From positions 1 to 64,000 of the forward strand of contig DGQK01000026.1 of assembly GCA_002390745.1 (NCBI GenBank): a stretch of DNA of 64,000 bases, given 5' to 3'. Both the position numbers and the translations under genes were made by a program. The notes under the pieces are model-generated. The model was not told the DNA's origin. It did not search any database and saw nothing but the letters and a program-made list of their open reading frames with translations. This stretch comes from Bacteroidetes bacterium UBA4416 (GTDB lineage Bacteria; Bacteroidota; Bacteroidia; B-17B0; Aurantibacillaceae). Within the stretch, counting starts at the first letter, position 1, and each line of letters begins with the position of its first letter. This document shows positions 43,173 through 53,360 of the stretch, piece by piece.

Positions 43173-44804
43173 TTAATCTGCCTGTAAAAACGGATATCGG
43201 TAATCGGTTGGAGGTGTAAACGTTTCTTTGATCGTGCGTGGAGATACCCAGCGCAGCAGATTCATCCTGGCCCCTGCCTTATCGTTGGTTCCGCTTCCAC
43301 GGGCACCGCCGAATGGCTGCTGGCCTACCACGGCGCCTGTACACTTATCGTTGATGTAGAAGTTACCTGCAGCATTGCTTAGCTTTTTGGTCGCCAGCTC
43401 AATCGCATAGCGGTCCTGCGCCAGGATAGATCCTGTTAAAGCATAAGGCGAGGTGCTATCCACAATTTCCAGCGTTTCCTCAAATTTGTTCTCGTCATAC
43501 ACGTATACCGTCAATACCGGGCCAAAGAGCTCTTCACACATCGTCACATAGTTCGGGTCCTGGGTTTGAATGATCGTCGGTTCAATGAAGTAACCTTTCG
43601 ATTTGTCGTAGTTACCACCGGCTATCACCTCCACGTTTTTGTCCTTCTTCGCATTGTCGATGTACTTCGCCAGTTTATCAAAGCTTTTCTCGTCGATAAC
43701 GGCATTGATGAAATTTGTAAAATCTTCGGTAGGCCCCATTTTCATATCCTTCAGATCTGCCAGGATATAGCCTTTTACCTCTTCCCATAAATTGGACGGG
43801 ATATACACACGGGAAGCAGCAGAACATTTCTGGCCCTGGTATTCGAAGGCGCCGCGCGTAATAGCCACTGCCAGCGACTTGGCCTCAGCCGATTTGTGCG
43901 CCATGATAAAATCTTTACCGCCTGTTTCACCAACGATTCGTGGGTATGAGCGGTATTTGTGAATGTTATTCCCGATTGTTTGCCAGATGTTCTGGAACAC
44001 TTCGGTGCTTCCTGTAAAATGGATGCCGGCAAAATCCCGGTGATTGAAGATCACCTCAGCCGCATCCGGCCCGCTTGGGTAAATAAGGTTGATGACCCCA
44101 TCCGGAACACCGGCTTTTTTGAATACTTCCATCAGCACATTGGCACTGTATACCTGTGTATTACTAGGCTTCCAAACCACTACATTTCCCATCATGGCAC
44201 AGCTGCTTGGCAGGTTGCCGGCAATGGCGGTGAAGTTGAACGGTGTCAAAGCATAAATAAATCCTTCGAGCGGCCTCCACTCCAAACGGTTCCATACGCC
44301 CGGGGAAGAGATCGGTTGCTCAGCATAAATTTCGGTCATGTATTGCACGTTGAAGCGCAGGAAGTCGATGATCTCGCAGGCGCTATCGATCTCTGCCTGA
44401 TATACGCTCTTGCTTTGGCCGAGCATCGTAGCCGCATTCATTTTAGCCCTGTAAGGCCCTGCTATCAGCTCTGCCGCCTTCAGGAAAATGCTGGCGCGGT
44501 GCTCCCAACTCAGGTTCGCCCATTTCTCTTTAGCCGCTAAGGCCGCTTCAATGGCTTTTTCAATATGGGTTTTATCGCTTTTATGGAAATGCCCCAGAAC
44601 GTGCTGGTGATCGTGCGGAGGATGAAGACGAACCAGGACGTTGCTCTCAACCTCCTCGGCTCCGATGTACATCGGGATATTGATTTCTTTGCTGCGCAGC
44701 TCAGCCAGCATAGCCTGCAATTCTTTTCTTTCCGGACTGCCCGGAGCATAGTTCTTGATCGGTTCGTTTACCGCAACGGGCACTTTGAAAATTCCTTTTG
44801 GCAT
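43173..44804 (-). CDS. pruA: L-glutamate gamma-semialdehyde dehydrogenase
   Basis: A 543-residue aldehyde dehydrogenase of the P5C dehydrogenase type. Catalytic cysteine in FEYQGQKCSAASRVYIP (about residue 325), general-base Glu in RIVGETGGKDF (about 291), and the NAD site in GNVVVWKPSNTQVYSA (about 205). It turns glutamate semialdehyde from proline or arginine into glutamate. The length and N-terminus match the single-domain Bacteroidota enzyme; no PutA-type proline dehydrogenase is fused. Confidence 0.94.
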   Translation of the reverse strand: MPKGIFKVPVAVNEPIKNYAPGSPERKELQAMLAELRSKEINIPMYIGAEEVESNVLVRLHPPHDHQHVLGHFHKSDKTHIEKAIEAALAAKEKWANLSWEHRASIFLKAAELIAGPYRAKMNAATMLGQSKSVYQAEIDSACEIIDFLRFNVQYMTEIYAEQPISSPGVWNRLEWRPLEGFIYALTPFNFTAIAGNLPSSCAMMGNVVVWKPSNTQVYSANVLMEVFKKAGVPDGVINLIYPSGPDAAEVIFNHRDFAGIHFTGSTEVFQNIWQTIGNNIHKYRSYPRIVGETGGKDFIMAHKSAEAKSLAVAITRGAFEYQGQKCSAASRVYIPSNLWEEVKGYILADLKDMKMGPTEDFTNFINAVIDEKSFDKLAKYIDNAKKDKNVEVIAGGNYDKSKGYFIEPTIIQTQDPNYVTMCEELFGPVLTVYVYDENKFEETLEIVDSTSPYALTGSILAQDRYAIELATKKLSNAAGNFYINDKCTGAVVGQQPFGGARGSGTNDKAGARMNLLRWVSPRTIKETFTPPTDYRYPFLQAD

Positions 44805-45004
44805 GGTCTCTTTTTTTTAGATGAGCGAAATTACCGTTTTTTACGGAATTCCTTCCTGAATTTATTTAACAATAACAGATAAGAAAGGCAAGTGTTTATA
44901 GGGGCATATTTTTTTATGCCATAGGAGCCGGATCTGTTTTCTTAGGGTTCTTTTTTTCCTAACGTAGCTTTACCGTGACTTGAAACCACGCACCATCCGT
45001 TCAC

Positions 45005-45037
45005 AAAAAAGCCCGTCACAAAGCTTGCGACGGGCTT
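45005..45037 (-). terminator. intrinsic terminator after the PKD-repeat gene
   Basis: AAGCCCGTC (45009-45017) pairs with GACGGGCTT (45029-45037), loop of 11, followed on the minus strand by a T-run (45010-45005). Confidence 0.78.
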
Positions 45038-45060
45038 CTTTCAATTTTCAGGCCTTGAGT

Positions 45061-48000
45061 TTAGCGTAACAACGTGACATGCCCTACATAGCTGTGGTCT
45101 TTACCAAGTACATCCTTGATCTTCACTTTCCACACATACACATCCTGTTGCACTTCTTCCGATTTTCCGCTTTTCCTGCCGTTCCAGCCTTTCGCAATAT
45201 CGTCGGTATAATAGATCATTTCGCCCCAACGGTCAAAGATCCACATGTCGTATTTCTCGATACCGATGCCTTTGCCCGAAAACAGGTCGTTGATGTTGTC
45301 GCTGTTGGCAGGCGTAAAGGCGTTGGGAATGTAAAACGCAAATTCAGGGCCTATTTCGATGGATACATAGGCTGTGTCACTACATCCGTACTGGTTTAGC
45401 ACGATCAGGTTGGTGTAATAGGTCTGGGCTGTTTCACTGTTGTAAAAGTGCGTTGGGTTCACGTTCACCGAATCGGTCTTGTAGCCGCCATCTCCGAAAG
45501 TCCAATACCAGGAGCTGTAATTCACCGAATAGTTAGTGAAGAATTCGAGGGGCTCTACTACATTGCCCGGATCTGGATTGATCTCATAGGAGGCCGAAGG
45601 TAAAGGGTATACCGTAATCATCGCCTTATTATCTTTGGTATTCGTACAGCCGCTGTCGGTCACCACCACCAGCTTCACATCATAGTATTTCAGCTGGTTG
45701 CCGGTTGTATTGTCATAGCAATGCGATTGCGCGGCGTTGCTCGACGATGATACCGGACTGCCGCCATCGCCCAGGCTCCATGTCCAGCTCGTAATATGGG
45801 CCGGGCCGGTAACGGTAGAGGCATCTGTAAAGGTCACGCAGTGGGTGCTGCAGCCATCCGGATCGTCGGCAGAAAAGGCAGCCACAGGGTTATAGTTCAC
45901 ATACACCGCTTTGCGCACCGTGTCGCGGCATTGCCCCGGGTTGGATACCGCTACCAGGCCGATGCTTTGGTTACCCGCTGCCGGGTAAATGTAGCTCACG
46001 ATCTGGCCCTGGGCTTCTATAGTACTGATATTGTTGTTATAATCCCAATACCAATCCGTAACCGTTCCACTTCCGGGTAGCTGGTTGGCGGTAAAGCTCA
46101 TGGCAGCGCCCGCGCAGGCAGAGGAACTGCTGATATTCATGATTGGCTTTTGATACACTTCTGTTTGTTTCACTACCGTTTTCACACAGCCTTTGTTAGA
46201 GGTTACGGTCAGCGTTGCATTATAAATCCCCGCGCTGTTATAGGTGTGGCTGGTGAGTTGTCCGCTGCCTGTAGCCCCGTCGCCATAAGCCCAGGCATAA
46301 TTCGTAGTGGTTCCCACAGCGATGGTTGTACCGCTGGCATCTAAGCTATTGGGCTGAGCGTTGATACAGGTATTTACAAAGGTAAAGTCGGGAACCGGGT
46401 TAGGATCCACATACACGGTAAGTGTGTTGGTGCTGTTGGAACAGGTAAGGCCTGCTACCGGCGTGGTGGATACCGTATAGCTTACCGTGTTGATGCCATA
46501 TGCCGGGAAAGTATAGTTCGGGTTAGGCACGCCTGTCACGTCTATTGTGCCGTTACTTAAAAAATCCCACTGGTAATTACTGAGGGCGTTTCCGTTCCCT
46601 GTGCTGGCATCCGTCATCTGCGACGGGCTGCCGAGGCACACCGTATTGGAAGTAAACGCAGCTGTAGGTAAGGCATACACGTTCACCGCCTTCACAACAT
46701 TATCCACACAGTTATGGCTGCTGGTAGCCGTTAGCGTCACATTGTAAGTAGCATTGCCGTTGGCTCCCAGGGTATAGGTGTGCACCGGGCTGATGCTGTT
46801 GTCGTTAGGGCTGCCATCGGCAAAAGACCAGCTGTATGCAGGGGTAGTGCCCACATTGGCATTGGTCGTTGTATTGGTCAGGTTGGTAAACGTGGTGGCA
46901 GTGCCGTAACAAACATTATCGGGCGTAAAATCGGGAATAGCATGGCCCCATACATTCACCGGGAGGCTAAACGTATTCACACAGCCATTGCTGGAAGTAA
47001 CCTGCAGCGATGTTGTAAATGTTCCGGAAGATGGATAGGTGAAGCCTGGGTTTTGTGTCAGGTTGTCCGCAGTACCATCATCTGTGAAATCCCAGCTCCA
47101 GGCACTAATGGATCCTGTTCCGGTTGTAGACAGATCCGTGAAAGCCGTTTGGGTTGCCTGGCATACCGCCGTGGCGCTAAAGTTAGCTACAGGTGTCGGA
47201 TGCACCGTCACTGTTTGCGTAATCGAAGCCGTACAGGTTGTATTGGCCGTGATGTTGAGTGTGATCGTCTTCACACCGCTACTTGTATAGCTTAAACCCG
47301 TTGGGTTCTGATTGGTGCTCGCTACCGAAGAAGCGCCTGTACCGAAAGCCCAGTTATACTGGCTGATGTTGTCGGGATTGGGAACATTTGACGTATTGTT
47401 TAACACGATAGACGCTCCTACACAGGCGTTTACAGGCGTAAAGGTGGCGGTTGGGAGCGCATTGACTTTTACCGCAATGGTCGAACTATCCCTGCAATTG
47501 TTGATACTCGTTGCCTTCAGCTCTACGGTATACGTTCCCGGCGTCGCATAGACATTGGTCGGGGCCTGTGTGGTATTGTCCGTTGTTCCGTTATTATCAA
47601 AATCCCAGGCATAGGTCAATGAACCTGTTGCAATGTTCGATGTGTTCGTAAAGCTCACAGCAGTACCTATACACACATTGGCTGCTGTAAAGCTGATCAC
47701 CGGATTAGGAAAGATGGTGATGGTCTTACTGATGGAATCCTTGCAGAGCGATGAATTGGTTACAATCAGCTTGACCGTATGCGGCCCCGATGTTGCAAAC
47801 GTATGGCCCGGCGTTGCTCCGCTTCCGTTGGGTGTGCTATCGCCCCAGTTCCATACCTGCGACACAATGGCCGCCGTGGGTGTACTGGTACTGGTAAAAT
47901 TGGAAATAGCATTCAGGCAGTTATCAGCGAGGTTAAAGTTCGCCGTTGGCGCCGAAATAATCGTGACTGTTTTGTTGATACTGTCGAGGCAACCTCCATT

Positions 48001-49344
48001 TGATACTTTCAGCTTGGTTGTATAGGTACCCGGACCGGGGAAGGCAAAGGTAGGATTTGCGGTAGTATTATCCACCACTCCGTTATTGTCGAAGTCCCAG
48101 TAGTAATTACTGATAGCCGGTCCACCGTTTAAATTGGTGTTGTCTGTATAAGGCACAGAATAAGTGCTTTGGCAGGGAGTAGTCGTAAAATTGAAGTTTG
48201 CGATCGGGTTATTGCTGCTCACCATGTTCATCGTGTAGGTATAGGTAGCAGATCCGCAGGAGGAATAAGGCGTACATTGCACCGTGTAGATGCCTGATAC
48301 CGTTGAATTGACTGTTTGCGCATGCACGGTACTCACTGTACTTGTCGGCGGCCCGGTCCAGGTGTAAGAGGTCATCCCTGTAGGCCCTGAAAGGGTGCCG
48401 ACCGCTCCGGAGCATCCGCTGACAACATTAGTAGTGAGCTGCGAGCACTGGCCATCGATGTAAGTATAGGCCCAGTCGTAATCGTACACGCACCAATCGT
48501 TCTCAATTTCGATGGTGATGTTCTGTCCGATATAAGGAGTGAGGTCAAAACCTACATTGGTCCAGGGAATATACGTGGTAGGATAACTCTGGTTCCCGAT
48601 ATTGACCCCATTGGACCCCGTTTGAAATCCGGTCAGGCCATAAGACTGACCAGGGCCGCCAATGTTATTACTGGCATAATAACATTCGAAGTACGGGCAT
48701 GCCACTACATTACCGGCCTGGTTTCTGAAGCGGATGTATACTTTGGCCGCATCCCCGGCGGTATGCGGGAAGTTCAGGATCACCATCGCCATTTTAAGCA
48801 GGTAATAGGAGTTGGCCGGTGTTACCGCAAAGGTTTGCCTGGCCGTACTGGTAGCCGGATTCGTCGCATTGCCGAGCTTCAGCGAGAAATTGCCGCCGGG
48901 ACATACAACCGGGAAATTTCCGTAAGGGTCTATCCCTGCGCCGCTGGTCGTCACCACATCCCCGGTAACGGTCCAGCCAGTGGTTGTGCCTGTTTCGAAG
49001 TCCACGTTCGTGCAGGGAGCCTGCGGAGTATTCCCTCCGCCGGGGCCCGAGGGCCTTGCTGCCTGCGCCTGGTTCAGGTTGTATTTGCGGTTGATGTAAT
49101 TTCTCCTGGCGTAATTCATGAACTGATCAAAGTCCATTCCTAAAACACCACCAAGATTGGCATGCTGCCTGGCCCCGTTCTCATCAAATCCCTGCAGGGA
49201 ATCAGGATCGAAATTACTTTGTACGGCATGCAAAACCTGAGAGGACGTGCTGTGATGCACATGTTGATGGCTTGCCTGCGCAGATACGTTGAAGGGGGAG
49301 CAAAAAATCGTAACTACTGAAAATAAACGTAAGATTTTCTCCAT
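45061..49344 (-). CDS. large PKD-repeat surface protein with CHU_C (T9SS type B) domain
   Basis: A 1427-residue exported protein. The signal peptide ends at VSAQ. An N-terminal lectin-like beta domain (about 110-305, TTTGWTVTGDVVTTS and NFSLKLGNATNP) is followed by about a dozen PKD repeats (about 385-1330) with the recurring WDF/WNWGD, HTYxxxGxY and GCxD patterns, each with a cysteine pair. The last 90 residues (FYIPNAFTPANSDNINDLF, MWIFDRWGEMIYYTDD, WNGRKSGKSEEVQQDVYVWKV) form the gliding-associated CHU_C domain, a T9SS type B sorting signal. It should be a long surface filament or adhesin. Confidence 0.9.
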   Translation of the reverse strand: MEKILRLFSVVTIFCSPFNVSAQASHQHVHHSTSSQVLHAVQSNFDPDSLQGFDENGARQHANLGGVLGMDFDQFMNYARRNYINRKYNLNQAQAARPSGPGGGNTPQAPCTNVDFETGTTTGWTVTGDVVTTSGAGIDPYGNFPVVCPGGNFSLKLGNATNPATSTARQTFAVTPANSYYLLKMAMVILNFPHTAGDAAKVYIRFRNQAGNVVACPYFECYYASNNIGGPGQSYGLTGFQTGSNGVNIGNQSYPTTYIPWTNVGFDLTPYIGQNITIEIENDWCVYDYDWAYTYIDGQCSQLTTNVVSGCSGAVGTLSGPTGMTSYTWTGPPTSTVSTVHAQTVNSTVSGIYTVQCTPYSSCGSATYTYTMNMVSSNNPIANFNFTTTPCQSTYSVPYTDNTNLNGGPAISNYYWDFDNNGVVDNTTANPTFAFPGPGTYTTKLKVSNGGCLDSINKTVTIISAPTANFNLADNCLNAISNFTSTSTPTAAIVSQVWNWGDSTPNGSGATPGHTFATSGPHTVKLIVTNSSLCKDSISKTITIFPNPVISFTAANVCIGTAVSFTNTSNIATGSLTYAWDFDNNGTTDNTTQAPTNVYATPGTYTVELKATSINNCRDSSTIAVKVNALPTATFTPVNACVGASIVLNNTSNVPNPDNISQYNWAFGTGASSVASTNQNPTGLSYTSSGVKTITLNITANTTCTASITQTVTVHPTPVANFSATAVCQATQTAFTDLSTTGTGSISAWSWDFTDDGTADNLTQNPGFTYPSSGTFTTSLQVTSSNGCVNTFSLPVNVWGHAIPDFTPDNVCYGTATTFTNLTNTTTNANVGTTPAYSWSFADGSPNDNSISPVHTYTLGANGNATYNVTLTATSSHNCVDNVVKAVNVYALPTAAFTSNTVCLGSPSQMTDASTGNGNALSNYQWDFLSNGTIDVTGVPNPNYTFPAYGINTVSYTVSTTPVAGLTCSNSTNTLTVYVDPNPVPDFTFVNTCINAQPNSLDASGTTIAVGTTTNYAWAYGDGATGSGQLTSHTYNSAGIYNATLTVTSNKGCVKTVVKQTEVYQKPIMNISSSSACAGAAMSFTANQLPGSGTVTDWYWDYNNNISTIEAQGQIVSYIYPAAGNQSIGLVAVSNPGQCRDTVRKAVYVNYNPVAAFSADDPDGCSTHCVTFTDASTVTGPAHITSWTWSLGDGGSPVSSSSNAAQSHCYDNTTGNQLKYYDVKLVVVTDSGCTNTKDNKAMITVYPLPSASYEINPDPGNVVEPLEFFTNYSVNYSSWYWTFGDGGYKTDSVNVNPTHFYNSETAQTYYTNLIVLNQYGCSDTAYVSIEIGPEFAFYIPNAFTPANSDNINDLFSGKGIGIEKYDMWIFDRWGEMIYYTDDIAKGWNGRKSGKSEEVQQDVYVWKVKIKDVLGKDHSYVGHVTLLR

Positions 49345-49466
49345 AGCATTTGGTGTTTAGCATTTTCATAAAATTAAACAAAAAAATCATTAAGATTGGA
49401 ATCCTACACTAAATTAAACCGTTATTTAACTCATTCTTAAGACGATCCCAGGTCCTATTTTTTTCG

Positions 49467-49474
49467 TATCTTTG
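49467..49474 (+). promoter_or_regulatory. -7 box (TATCTTTG) of the ABC-F gene
   Basis: TATCTTTGC matches the Bacteroidota -7 consensus exactly and lies 21 bases before the ATG at 49496. The -33 box is not evident. Confidence 0.45.
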
Positions 49475-49495
49475 CCGCCTAATTTTTTTTGATAC

Positions 49496-51118
49496 ATGAT
49501 TTCTGTTTCTAATGTGAGCCTTCAATACGGCAAACGTGTTCTTTTCGATGAGGTAAACGTGAAGTTTACCCCGGGCAACTGCTATGGCCTGATCGGTGCC
49601 AATGGCGCCGGCAAGTCTACCTTTATGAAAATCCTTTCGGGCGAGATCGATCCTACCAAAGGGCAGGTAAGCATCTTACCGGGCCTGCGCATGAGCGTAC
49701 TGAAGCAAAACCACTTTGAGTTTGACGAATATAGCGTTCTGGACACGGTGATGATGGGCAACAGGCGCCTTTATGAGATTATGAAGGAAAAAGATGCCAT
49801 TTATGCCAAAACCGATTTCAGCGAAGCTGATGGCAACCGCGCAGCGGAGCTTGAGGCGGAGTTCGGCGAGATGAACGGCTGGAATGCAGAAAGCGATGCC
49901 GCTATGTTGTTGACCAACGTCGGGATACCCGTAGAGTCGCATTATACCTTAATGAAAGACCTGACGGGCAAGGACAAAGTGAAGATCCTCCTGACCCAGG
50001 CTATTTTCGGGAACCCTGACATTTTGCTCCTCGATGAGCCTACGAATGACCTCGACGTGGAAACGATTTCCTGGCTGGAAAACTACCTGGCCGACTTCGA
50101 GAACACGGTGATCGTGATCAGCCACGACAGGCACTTCCTGGATGCCGTGTGTACGCACACCTGCGACATCGATTACGGCAAATTAAAAACCTATACGGGC
50201 AACTACAGCTTCTGGTACCAGATGAGCCAGCTGGCGCTGAAACAGCGCAGCGACGCCAATAAAAAGATCGAAGACAAGCGTTTGGAATTGCAGGAATTCG
50301 TGCGCCGCTTTAGCGCCAACGCCAGTAAATCCAGCCAGGCGACTTCCCGTAAAAAATTACTCGATAAGCTGGTGGTCGACGAGATCCCGCCAAGCACACG
50401 TAAATACCCGGGCATTATCTTCAAACAGGAGCGTGAAGCAGGCGACCAGATCCTGCACATCGAAAATTTATCGAAATCGAATATCGACGGCCTGCTTTTC
50501 AAAGACGTAAATATCAACGTCACCAAAGGCGACAAGATCGCTTTCATCGCCAAGAACCACCTGGCTATCACAGCGCTGTTCGACATCATTAATGAGGAAG
50601 AAACAGCCGATAGCGGGGAATATAAATTCGGGACGACCATCCACAAGGCCTACCTTCCGAATGACAATGCCAAATATTTTACCGGCGATATGAACCTGAT
50701 GGACTGGCTTCGCCAGTATTCCACCAATAAGGACGAGAGCTATGTGCGCGGCTTTTTAGGCAAAATGCTGTTCAGCGGCGAAGAGGTTCTGAAAAAATGC
50801 TCGGTGCTTTCGGGTGGCGAAAAAGTGCGCTGCATGACCAGTCGCATGATGCAGCTCAACCCTAACCTGCTGATCCTCGATGAGCCAACCAACCACTTAG
50901 ACCTCGAGAGTATCATTGCGTACAATGACGCCCTGAAGGATTTCACGGGCTGTGTGCTGTTTACCAGCCATGACCACGAATTGATGCAAACCGTAGCCAA
51001 CCGCATCATCGAGCTGACACCCAACGGCATCATCGACAAGCGCATGACCTACGATGAGTACCTGGAAAATGCCTCGGTGAAGGAGCAGCGTGCGAAGCTG
51101 TACGGCACTTTGGTATAA
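49496..51118 (+). CDS. ABC-F family ATPase (YbiT-like) with one degenerate ATP site
   Basis: A 540-residue soluble protein of two ABC ATPase domains joined by a linker (about 235-305). Domain 1: Walker A GANGAGKST (34-42), Walker B LLLDEPTNDLD, but a weak signature LTGKDK. Domain 2 (about 320-540): normal LSGGEK signature and LLILDEPTNHLD, but the Walker A is degenerate (AKNHLAIT, no GK[ST]). Thus the site formed by Walker A1 and signature 2 is intact and the other is broken on both sides. ABC-F proteins act on the ribosome in translation or antibiotic protection; the substrate here is unknown. Confidence 0.9.
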   Translation: MISVSNVSLQYGKRVLFDEVNVKFTPGNCYGLIGANGAGKSTFMKILSGEIDPTKGQVSILPGLRMSVLKQNHFEFDEYSVLDTVMMGNRRLYEIMKEKDAIYAKTDFSEADGNRAAELEAEFGEMNGWNAESDAAMLLTNVGIPVESHYTLMKDLTGKDKVKILLTQAIFGNPDILLLDEPTNDLDVETISWLENYLADFENTVIVISHDRHFLDAVCTHTCDIDYGKLKTYTGNYSFWYQMSQLALKQRSDANKKIEDKRLELQEFVRRFSANASKSSQATSRKKLLDKLVVDEIPPSTRKYPGIIFKQEREAGDQILHIENLSKSNIDGLLFKDVNINVTKGDKIAFIAKNHLAITALFDIINEEETADSGEYKFGTTIHKAYLPNDNAKYFTGDMNLMDWLRQYSTNKDESYVRGFLGKMLFSGEEVLKKCSVLSGGEKVRCMTSRMMQLNPNLLILDEPTNHLDLESIIAYNDALKDFTGCVLFTSHDHELMQTVANRIIELTPNGIIDKRMTYDEYLENASVKEQRAKLYGTLV

Positions 51119-51146
51119 GGTAAATATTGTTTTGGAAAAATCACAG

Positions 51147-51177
51147 GCCCTGCGGTAAGATACGGCAGGGCTTTTTT
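51147..51177 (+). terminator. intrinsic terminator after the ABC-F gene
   Basis: GCCCTGC (51147-51153) pairs with GCAGGGC (51165-51171) and is followed by six T (51172-51177). Confidence 0.8.
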
Positions 51178-51304
51178 CGTTAGAACTTTTCTTTTGAAAA
51201 AGGGAAAAATCACCATTTAAATAGTATTGGAAGCTTAATATTTAGTTCTTAATATTACCGTTGCGATGGTTAATCCCCTGACAGTCATTTTAAAACCAAA
51301 ACAC

Positions 51305-52243
51305 ATGTCCCTCTTTTTAAAAGTCCTGCCGAAACTGATATACTTCACGATTCTGACTATCTTCCTGCCTTTGATGGTTGCCGCCCAGATGAATGTGGAG
51401 AAATACACCCTTGATTTCTATAACCTGAAAGGAAAGGTAAGCTATATGGCGGAAATAAAATACAGCGCCCAACAATCCACGAATGGTTTACAAAAGGGAA
51501 AAGTTTTGCAGAAAGAGAGCTACCGCTTCGACGCGGAGGGGAACCTTCTGGAGGAGGAAATGTACATCAACAACGATTTCAGGAGAAAAACATACACCTA
51601 TAACAAATCCGGAAGACTACTGGCCTATGAGAGCTATGACGAAGGAGGCCTGAGCTACTTCTGTACCTACGATTATGATATGACAGGAACCTACGTGACA
51701 GGTAAAACGGTATACAACAAGAATGGCAGCGTATCTTCAAAAATAAAAAATCATTACAACGCCCAGGGAAAGCAGACGGAACTTATCGTTTACCGCCCCG
51801 ATGGCCGCATGACCACGAAAACGACCTATGTATACAACGATAAAGGCTACCTGACCGAAGAGCATTTGAATAACGTCGAGCCAAGCCCGCTGGAGGTTAC
51901 CTGGACATCCAGCTACGACGCCAAGGGGAACAGGATCGGGCTCGACCGCTATGACCCCGGAAAGCCGGTATACAAACAAACGTTTCGCTTCGATGCCAAC
52001 CGGAATAAAATAGAAGACAATGTCCTGAATGACGATGGAAGCGTGAAATCCAAAGTGGCCTATACCTACGATGCCCAGAAAAACAAGACGGAAATTACGG
52101 AGACCAATGCTGAGGGCATTATTAAATTTAAAACAGTAATAACGTACGAGTATGATTCGCATGCCAATTGGCTGAACAGTACATATTCCACCAATGACAC
52201 GCCTAACTATATCTATGAAAGAAAGCTGGAATATTTCCAATAA
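51305..52243 (+). CDS. secreted YD-repeat-like protein
   Basis: Started at MSLFLKVLPKLIYF (51305) it has 312 residues and a signal peptide ending near VAAQ. From about residue 65 it is a string of short beta hairpins with the RHS/YD pattern: YRFDAEGNLLEEEMY, YTYNKSGRLLAYESYD, YVYNDKGYLTEEHL, SYDAKGNRIGLDRYD, FRFDANRNKIEDNV, YTYDAQKNKTEITE. It is much shorter than toxin-type Rhs proteins and lacks their core-associated motif and a variable tail. Probably a surface or periplasmic carbohydrate-binding protein. Confidence 0.8.
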   Translation: MSLFLKVLPKLIYFTILTIFLPLMVAAQMNVEKYTLDFYNLKGKVSYMAEIKYSAQQSTNGLQKGKVLQKESYRFDAEGNLLEEEMYINNDFRRKTYTYNKSGRLLAYESYDEGGLSYFCTYDYDMTGTYVTGKTVYNKNGSVSSKIKNHYNAQGKQTELIVYRPDGRMTTKTTYVYNDKGYLTEEHLNNVEPSPLEVTWTSSYDAKGNRIGLDRYDPGKPVYKQTFRFDANRNKIEDNVLNDDGSVKSKVAYTYDAQKNKTEITETNAEGIIKFKTVITYEYDSHANWLNSTYSTNDTPNYIYERKLEYFQ

Positions 52244-52379
52244 GTTTTTATATACCGGTACGTTCCTGAAGATTTGGACTTTGGCTTTCGCCGGGAAATT
52301 TACCATTCTTTAGATTTCTTCTTCCCGCAAAAGACTAAAAAAATCTGTAACTTTCGATTCATAAAGCAGTTATAGAACC

Positions 52380-53315
52380 ATGCGGGGAATTTCATTGTTC
52401 ATTCTTATCCTTTTCTTAAAATTCAGCGCTTTTGCACAGCTGAGCGAGCCTGAGAAAAAACACTTTTCCGGGCTGGAAGATTCCCTGAAAAAACTTCAAC
52501 TGCGGGTGTTCTATAGCAAAAAGATCGCCGACCGCTTCGAGGCCAACAAGCAATTCCTGGCAGCCTGGGCTTCCGTATTGAAGGAAGAAAAATCCATCCA
52601 GTATCCTTTCGACAGCCTCACCGATGTATCCAGGCTTTTATCTCCCGACAAAAAATTCAGGATCATCACCTGGAATATCTTTAAGGAAGACGGCACACAT
52701 GCCTATTTTGGCTTCATCCAGGTGAACAACTCTAAAACGGTAAAAAAAGGGCTTTTCAAAAAAGAGACGAGCACGCAATACGAAGTGTTTCCGCTGGTAG
52801 ACAAATCGGCTTCCGTGAAGACTCCTGAAAACTACGTATCCGACCCTGGCAAATGGTTCGGTATGCTGTATTACGAGGTCATTAAATCCGACGACGATTT
52901 TTACACGCTCCTGGGATGGGATGGCAATGATAAGCTGGTTCAGCGAAAATTCATCGATGTGCTCTCTTTCAAAGCCGACGGCACTCCGGTTTTTGGCAAA
53001 GATGTCTTTAAGATTCCCGGGAAATTCGGCAAGCGCGTGATGTTTGAATATGCCTCAGAGGTAGCCATGTCGCTGAAATACAACGATGGCCGCAAGCAGA
53101 TCATCTTCAGCCACCTTGCCCCCAACTCTTTGGATCCTATGCTGGTGGGGCAATACCAGTATTACGGTCCCGACGGAAGCTTTGATGCTTTGAGCATGAA
53201 GAAAGGGCGCTGGGTCTACGAAGCGGCCATTGATATCCGCAAGGACAAAGACAAGAACGATAACGTAAAAAAGCCTGAGCCGGAGAAACAGAAGCCTGTG
53301 TATAAGCCGAAGTAA
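52380..53315 (+). CDS. secreted protein of unknown function
   Basis: A 311-residue exported protein (signal peptide ending SAFAQ). The middle holds WNIFKEDGTHAYFGFIQV, YEVFPLVDKS and GKWFGMLYYEVI, LLGWDGNDKLVQRKFIDVLSF, and the C-terminus is Lys/Pro-rich (KKPEPEKQKPVYKPK). This set recurs in Bacteroidota proteins I cannot name. No catalytic motif is visible. It is probably periplasmic or outer-membrane bound. Confidence 0.8.
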   Translation: MRGISLFILILFLKFSAFAQLSEPEKKHFSGLEDSLKKLQLRVFYSKKIADRFEANKQFLAAWASVLKEEKSIQYPFDSLTDVSRLLSPDKKFRIITWNIFKEDGTHAYFGFIQVNNSKTVKKGLFKKETSTQYEVFPLVDKSASVKTPENYVSDPGKWFGMLYYEVIKSDDDFYTLLGWDGNDKLVQRKFIDVLSFKADGTPVFGKDVFKIPGKFGKRVMFEYASEVAMSLKYNDGRKQIIFSHLAPNSLDPMLVGQYQYYGPDGSFDALSMKKGRWVYEAAIDIRKDKDKNDNVKKPEPEKQKPVYKPK

Positions 53316-53360
53316 GCCACTTTTTTGTAGAAATAAAACCATTTTAACCTGACATTTTTT

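Noticed and set aside
51305..52243. Rhs/YD-repeat toxin
   Set aside because: Only about 300 residues, no core-associated motif, no variable C-terminal toxin and no immunity gene after it.
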